Both the position numbers and the translations under genes were made by a program. Source: Candidatus Methanomethylophilaceae archaeon (GTDB lineage Archaea > Thermoplasmatota > Thermoplasmata > Methanomassiliicoccales > Methanomethylophilaceae). From it: a DNA stretch of 64,000 bases. The notes under the pieces are model-generated. The model did not search any database. It was given only the letters and a program-made list of their open reading frames with translations, and was not told where the DNA came from. Where the stretch lies: positions 1-64,000 of the forward strand of contig JAGBGN010000108.1 in the NCBI GenBank assembly GCA_017935945.1, given 5' to 3'. This document shows positions 61,904-64,000 of the stretch, piece after piece; position 1 is the stretch's first letter, and every line of letters starts with the position of its first letter.

Positions 61904-62554
61904 ATGGGTGGATCATATAAACTCATCATCTTCGACCTCGATGGTACCGTTTCAGATAGTTTCTCCGGAATCCTTCATTGTTTCAAGAGAATGTTGGAAC
62001 ATTACAACGTCGATTATCCCGGTGATGATGAGATGGGTGCTTACCTTCATGGATCCGTGCACGATCACATCCGCAAGCTCCTGAATACTGATGATAAGGG
62101 TGTCTCAGATGCACTTGAGATATACCGTGATTACTACATCTCAGAGGGCGAGGCCATGTGCAAACCATTCGATGGTGCCGAAGATGTCTTCAGGGAACTC
62201 AAGAAGGCAGGATATCTGTTGGGAGTGGCAACCATGAAGATCCACAACTATGCAGTTATGCAGTTGGAAAACTGGGGATTCTTAGATTACTTCGACACTG
62301 TACATGGTGCTGACCCCAATGGTATGATGGATAAGTCTGATCTAATACAGATGTGTCTGAAAGATATCAATGTTGAACCCGAGGATGCACTGATGATCGG
62401 GGACAGTGTCGATGACCTCCTCAACGCACGCAAGGCATCGGTCCCATTCCTTGCAGCCTCATATGGTTCCAACCTTTCCCCATCCATCTGTGAGGACAAT
62501 GGTATCGACTATGTGAGATCCATACGCGACGTAGTCACATTTATTGTCGGTTAA
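61904..62554 (+). CDS. HAD-superfamily phosphatase (phosphoglycolate phosphatase-like)
   Basis: A 216-residue HAD hydrolase. FDLDGTVSDS (10-19) is motif I with the nucleophile Asp, VATMKIHN is motif II (Thr), DKSDLIQ has the Lys of motif III and MIGDSVDDLLNARKA is motif IV. The helical cap follows motif I, typical of PGP/beta-PGM-like members. Substrate open. Its stop lies in a 20-bp palindrome shared with the convergent protease gene. Confidence 0.9.
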   Translation: MGGSYKLIIFDLDGTVSDSFSGILHCFKRMLEHYNVDYPGDDEMGAYLHGSVHDHIRKLLNTDDKGVSDALEIYRDYYISEGEAMCKPFDGAEDVFRELKKAGYLLGVATMKIHNYAVMQLENWGFLDYFDTVHGADPNGMMDKSDLIQMCLKDINVEPEDALMIGDSVDDLLNARKASVPFLAASYGSNLSPSICEDNGIDYVRSIRDVVTFIVG

Positions 62555-62562
62555 CCGACAAT
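62543..62562. terminator. 20-bp perfect palindrome holding both stop codons
   Basis: ATTGTCGG-TTAA-CCGACAAT reads the same on both strands. The plus-strand TAA (62552-62554) of the HAD gene and the minus-strand TAA (62553-62551) of the protease gene share its centre. It would form the same hairpin in both transcripts, so it may end or stabilise both. Confidence 0.6.
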
Positions 62563-63429
62563 CCTGTAACCTGTCTCATCGCCCTCGAGGGTGTAACGTA
62601 CCCCCCTTCCATCGAGGAGTTGGATTATAGTGGAAGCGTGCAATCCGATTCCAACATTCAGGAATTGATTCTCCACAACATTCTGTCCCTGATATTCCAC
62701 CACGGGACGGAATCCCAGTGGCATATGATGGGTCTTCGTCTGCATTGCATAGAGCCTACCCTCCTTGTCGAAAATAGGACCACCGGACTGACCACGCATG
62801 CCAGGTGTTGAAGTCTCGACCTCCACCCAGTCATAGTTACCGTTCTTGCATCTGCCATGTTTGATGGTACGGGTATGGATCCCCTCATTGGGGAACAGGG
62901 CCTCCTTGGCTGGGATCTTGGAAATCCTGAATGAATTCAGGTTGGAATCCCAGGAAGGGGACACATCCACGAACGGGTAACCGAGGCGGCAGAGGGATGT
63001 TCCAGGCCTTGCCTTGGAGGGATCGATGATCACGGGATAATCATGGACCCACGAGGGATTGAATGGTTCGAGTTTTCCTACGGCTATGTCCAACTGTCTG
63101 TCCACATAGGCTTGGACGAGATGGACGCCATCCCAACCCCACCAGAACGAATGGTTCACTATCGACTTCTCATCCGGTTTGATGATGTGGTCCGGTTCAC
63201 CTGCTGCAACGCGCGATGCATTGAGTTCCTCGATCTCCTTCATCTTGTTGGTATCGGTCTGATACTTCGTGTAATGGTCGAACACATGACCCGCGGTCAT
63301 GATCCAACCGTCTTCGTTCAACACGATGAAGGTGGCGACATCCGAGAATACGGTACCGTCATGCATGCGGATGGATGTGACGACGGGACGGGTGTAGCTG
63401 GAGACCTTCTGGAACGCATCGGAGAACAT
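62551..63429 (-). CDS. Trypsin-like serine protease
   Basis: A 292-residue protein with a chymotrypsin/DegP-like catalytic triad: His in GWIMTAGHVFDH (about 49), Asp in RQLDIAVGKL (about 114) and Ser in GMRGQSGGPIFD (about 221). No signal peptide or PDZ domain is seen, so it is likely cytoplasmic. Insertions between His and Asp (PDEKSIVNHSFWWGWDG) are unusual. TATA-like TATAAAAA lies 25 nt before the ATG, so leaderless; codons upstream to 63621 are excluded. Confidence 0.85.
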   Translation of the reverse strand: MFSDAFQKVSSYTRPVVTSIRMHDGTVFSDVATFIVLNEDGWIMTAGHVFDHYTKYQTDTNKMKEIEELNASRVAAGEPDHIIKPDEKSIVNHSFWWGWDGVHLVQAYVDRQLDIAVGKLEPFNPSWVHDYPVIIDPSKARPGTSLCRLGYPFVDVSPSWDSNLNSFRISKIPAKEALFPNEGIHTRTIKHGRCKNGNYDWVEVETSTPGMRGQSGGPIFDKEGRLYAMQTKTHHMPLGFRPVVEYQGQNVVENQFLNVGIGLHASTIIQLLDGRGVRYTLEGDETGYRIVG

Positions 63430-63523
63430 GCTGCGTAATCTGGAATCCCATATAAAAACTGAAGATGTCTGCTGTCGGGCAGCACACAGAGAACCTTTAT
63501 AGACAACCGTCATCCGGAACTTC

Positions 63524-63952
63524 ATGTTGAGCAAGGAGGTCCAGTACAGGATTTTCGCCGGTACCAAGAAGGAGGATTTCACCGGATGGGAGAAGGTCAC
63601 CGTCGAGGAATCAGAATCCATCGATTACTGGTCACTCGATATCGGCAACGGTTACACCCTGGACAGGGTCACCAAGAAGATCCGTGGACTCTTTGGTTCC
63701 CGCAAGGTCCGTTTCCTCAGCATCCGTATGGACCGTACCGTGGAGGATCCTGAAGGGGATTACAGGGATTTCAACTGCAACATGATATTCGACGTCGAGA
63801 TAAGTGTCGATACCGATTCAATAAAATTCAAGGATAAGCACAACTCGTTCGTACTGCTGTCCAGAGAACCAATCGACTGGGAGGAGTTCTCGAAGGGTCC
63901 GGTAACATCTGATGAGGACACTGAGAACAACTGGTCCAGCTTCTATTCCTGA
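63524..63952 (+). CDS. Unknown protein
   Basis: A 142-residue protein, charged and strand-rich (VQYRIFAGTKKEDFTGWEKVTVEESESIDYW, then KVRFLSIRMDRTVEDPEGDYRDFNCNMIFDVEI). No family recognised. The ATG is about 26 nt from CTTTATA (63495-63501). It is divergent from the trypsin-like protease, only 95 bp between start codons, so the two may share regulation. Confidence 0.55.
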   Translation: MLSKEVQYRIFAGTKKEDFTGWEKVTVEESESIDYWSLDIGNGYTLDRVTKKIRGLFGSRKVRFLSIRMDRTVEDPEGDYRDFNCNMIFDVEISVDTDSIKFKDKHNSFVLLSREPIDWEEFSKGPVTSDEDTENNWSSFYS

Positions 63953-63974
63953 ACTTGTCGAATTGTTTTAAGAT

Positions 63975-63994
63975 GGGGGGTGTCCCCCCGTTTA
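63975..63994 (+). terminator. Hairpin after last gene
   Basis: GGGGGG-TGT-CCCCCC (63975-63989), followed by GTTTAA. Confidence 0.65.
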
Positions 63995-64000
63995 ATCGTT

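Noticed and set aside
1-64000. CRISPR array or tRNA genes
   Set aside because: No regularly spaced repeats were seen, and no intergenic segment folds as a cloverleaf with a T-loop GTTCRA.

Overview
This 64 kb window comes from an archaeon, almost certainly a methanogenic euryarchaeote and most likely a member of the Thermoplasmata-related Methanomassiliicoccales. The archaeal markers are replication factor C large subunit with a PIP box, a group II chaperonin, ribosomal proteins L31e, L39e and S19e with a PDCD5-like protein and aIF6, two Nre repair proteins, the tRNA-wyosine enzyme Taw1 and an SRP (7S) RNA. A methanogenesis-marker-2-like AIR synthase homologue and an MptE-like pterin diphosphokinase point to a methanogen. 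The order-level placement is inference. Start signals are of two kinds: many first genes of transcription units have a TATA-like box only 25-29 nt before the start codon (leaderless mRNAs), whereas many operon-internal genes have GGAGG/GAGGT sites or ATGA-type overlaps.

Layout. 1-8.4 kb: the 3' end of leuS, a nitroreductase, a winged-helix regulator, a DnaQ-like exonuclease, sfsA without a normal start codon, an HPr-kinase-like protein with a membrane partner, and a HxlR-regulated flavoprotein operon. 8.4-12.5 kb: ABC ATPase, zinc-ribbon membrane protein, rfcL and taw1 in one operon. 12.5-14.6 kb: sodium/solute symporter with its small subunit. 14.64-14.95 kb: SRP RNA. 14.97-20.4 kb: a five-gene operon (DUF373, mptE, site-2 protease, corA, marker-2-like). 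20.5-24.7 kb: metallo-hydrolase, the ribosomal/aIF6 cluster, a strongly folded intergenic region, ubiX. 24.7-38.2 kb: P-type ATPase, then DNA-processing and defence-like genes: an AddAB-like helicase-nuclease pair, a degenerate DnaQ relative, exonuclease VII (xseA-xseB) and a convergent SMC-like ATPase/DUF4435 Toprim pair that resembles PARIS. 38.3-47.1 kb: TPR protein, trkH-trkA, and hisD-ppk1-ppx as overlapping genes. 47.1-47.5 kb: non-coding, with a likely small structured RNA. 47.5-50.9 kb: two tandem nre paralogues plus a radical SAM protein. 51.2-52.8 kb: thermosome.

52.9-61.8 kb is the most accessory-looking part. It holds two overlapping short serine recombinases, a YaaH-type transporter with a TTG start, a 31-residue membrane peptide coupled to a short-chain dehydrogenase, a catalase, almost 1 kb of extremely AT-rich DNA, and a four-gene cassette of unrecognised proteins. 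It is followed by a HAD phosphatase, a trypsin-like protease and an unknown protein.

The strongest leads are the four-gene unknown cassette beside the AT-rich block, the ATPase/DUF4435 pair, bacterial-type recombination nucleases (AddAB-like and ExoVII) in an archaeon, the inactivated DnaQ paralogue, and two or three intergenic structured-RNA candidates. No homology search was run. Family names rest on motifs and on resemblance recalled from known families.
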